A DNA stretch of 29,692 bases, from NCBI GenBank assembly GCA_027622635.1, contig JAQBYK010000001.1:1-29692 (forward strand), read 5' to 3'. Each line of letters opens with the position of its first letter. Within the stretch, counting starts at the first letter, position 1. A program made the translations under genes and the position numbers. The DNA comes from a bacterium (GTDB lineage Bacteria > Patescibacteriota > Gracilibacteria > UBA1369 > LOWO2-01-FULL-3). The notes below the pieces were generated by a model. It saw only the letters and a list, made by a program, of their open reading frames with translations, had not been told where the DNA came from and made no database searches. This document shows, one piece after another, positions 28,416-29,692 of the stretch.

Positions 28416-29692
28416 AACATTTCTTTAAATCGATCTTTATACTTGTTGTAGCCAAAAGACACTAATAATAGGATTACGCCAAGTACCATAAAGGAAACAG
28501 TCCTGTATATCGGTGTCAATTCACTGCTGTCATAAAGGAAAACTTTTAGTATTGTTAAGCCAAAAAGCAAAATACCCTGTAATCTAAAGATTTTTGAGTT
28601 CAGGCCAAAGCCAAAAGCTGTAATCAATAACGCAAAAACTGCCCAGCTAACTGATATCCAAAAAGACTGAAATTCCAAATAAAGTAACTGTGTGAATAAA
28701 ACCGTTGGAACCCAAGTGTATATTTTTGCAATATAATTTTCATTATCGTCAACAGATTTGAAATTTTTCTTTAAAAGAAAAGCCATAAGATAAATAGAAA
28801 CGATCACTGAAAGATAAACAAAAATCCTGGTACTGTCCCAAAAGTCGTCAAAACTAAACTTACTTAATTCGTAGTCTACAAAAAATGTTTTAATGGCCAC
28901 AATTGCAACCAAAACGGAACTTTGAATACGTAATGCTACACTTCTGAAAAATAAACCAACAACAAGCAGTACAATTGCAAAAAGAACCAAGGCAACTGAT
29001 ATCCAGTCAAAGTTGATCTCCAAAAAAAGCAACTGTGTTAAAAGTATAGCACTAGCCCAGCTATATAGTGGAGAAATAGTTCTTTCTGTATATTCAAGTA
29101 AGCTAGAGGATTTCTTAAGATAATAAGCTGCAACATAGAAAGATGCTGATACAAAAGAATAAACAAACAATCTACTACTCCAAAAATTACTGAAACTAAA
29201 ATCAAGTAATTCAAAGTCTACAAAAAACGTCTTAATTGCAACGATAGCTGCAATCACGTAGGCGGCTTTTCTTACAATTGGAACTTTGACTTTTATTCCA
29301 ACTAAAGCCAATATTAAAGCTTCGGTGGCCCACAAAATAGTAACCCATTCACCGTTAAATTCTATTGGAATAGTTATTGTTAGAAATAGAATTGATAGGC
29401 CCAAATAGGTTAAGCGTAAATTTTCTTTCTTGATAGCTTTCGCAATAAGATAGATCAAAAATGACGTCACTGCCAATAACCAAGTAAACAGTCCATGATA
29501 GTCAGGATAGAAATCCGTTATAAGTAGTGAGAAAAGGATAAAAAAGGCTAGGGAATTAAGAGTTGCTACAATACTTGCAAGGTATTGGTCATTATCCTTA
29601 TCTGCAAACAGAGCCTGTACATTGAAGGTCAAGTAATAAGTTGTCAAAAATATCGCTCCAAGCCAAAAGTCATTACTAGCTTCATCATACCA
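28412..29692 (-). CDS. DUF2339-like polytopic membrane protein, N-terminal part outside the window
   Basis: The frame is open to the window edge, so the gene starts beyond 29692; the TTG at 29647 is internal. About 426 C-terminal residues are visible. They are almost entirely hydrophobic helices and contain a repeated unit: IVAIKTFFVDFELLDFSFSNFW..FVY, IVAIKTFFVDYELSKFSFDDFW..FVY, then ILKVFLYDSSELTPIYRTVSF. This repetition and the basic C-terminal tail YNKYKDRFKEMF match DUF2339 proteins, large membrane proteins of unknown function (often 700-1000 residues). There is no catalytic motif. It is convergent with murI. Confidence 0.75.
   Translation of the reverse strand, partial: WYDEASNDFWLGAIFLTTYYLTFNVQALFADKDNDQYLASIVATLNSLAFFILFSLLITDFYPDYHGLFTWLLAVTSFLIYLIAKAIKKENLRLTYLGLSILFLTITIPIEFNGEWVTILWATEALILALVGIKVKVPIVRKAAYVIAAIVAIKTFFVDFELLDFSFSNFWSSRLFVYSFVSASFYVAAYYLKKSSSLLEYTERTISPLYSWASAILLTQLLFLEINFDWISVALVLFAIVLLVVGLFFRSVALRIQSSVLVAIVAIKTFFVDYELSKFSFDDFWDSTRIFVYLSVIVSIYLMAFLLKKNFKSVDDNENYIAKIYTWVPTVLFTQLLYLEFQSFWISVSWAVFALLITAFGFGLNSKIFRLQGILLFGLTILKVFLYDSSELTPIYRTVSFMVLGVILLLVSFGYNKYKDRFKEMF

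Overview
The window looks like a chromosomal segment of a Patescibacteria (CPR) bacterium. Peregrinibacteria is my best guess, from gene content only. Pointers are small tightly packed genes, no outer-membrane genes, SLH-domain and FG-GAP surface proteins, a VirB2-like pilin, a cysteine-triplet protein next to a zinc-ribbon gene, DUF881 and DUF2339 proteins, and almost no Shine-Dalgarno sequences. TGA is a normal stop (ends of the genes at 12051 and 26237), so this is not the UGA-glycine code of Gracilibacteria/Absconditabacteria.

Layout. 3-1093: the end of an SLH protein and a small membrane protein. 1095-8884: a branched-chain amino acid operon (threonine-synthase-like fusion, ilvE, ilvD, ilvC, ilvB, ilvN). 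In front of it is a complete-looking classical attenuator: a promoter, a 15-codon Leu/Ile/Val leader peptide that is probably leaderless, and three mutually exclusive hairpins ending in a terminator. The first enzyme carries a C-terminal regulatory region of the LeuA (isopropylmalate synthase) type. 8886-12630 (minus): adenosine deaminase, a lone receiver domain, an unknown duplicated-domain protein, YajQ and a MntA/HepT pair. 12703-13049: tRNA-Thr, a copy of its 5' end, and a large inverted repeat. 13078-15075: murB, an orphan VirB2/TrbC-like pilin with a strong promoter, and a PRC-barrel protein. 15154-16581: tRNA-Pro, an unknown gene and a structured non-coding stretch, bracketed by two identical 48-bp hairpin repeats. 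16621-20379: an N-formylglutamate amidohydrolase-like gene, gloB, a lipoprotein, a methyltransferase and small proteins. 20425-25407 (minus): the Cys-rich protein, ybeY, a GH18-like protein, a SpoU methyltransferase and a seven-repeat FG-GAP/SLH surface protein. 25408-27556: a membrane-anchored HTH protein whose promoter region and gene hold 17 copies of TAGACA, followed by two DUF881 genes. 27606-29692: murI and a DUF2339 membrane protein that runs off the window.

How it works together. The ilv operon makes valine and isoleucine precursors and appears to be controlled twice: at transcription by leader-peptide attenuation, and at enzyme level by an ACT subunit on acetolactate synthase and a LeuA-type domain on the first enzyme. 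The envelope is represented by murB, murI, SLH proteins and DUF881/DUF2339 proteins. The most novel-looking element is the TAGACA array with its membrane-bound putative DNA-binding protein, which could be a DNA-tethering or autoregulatory system.
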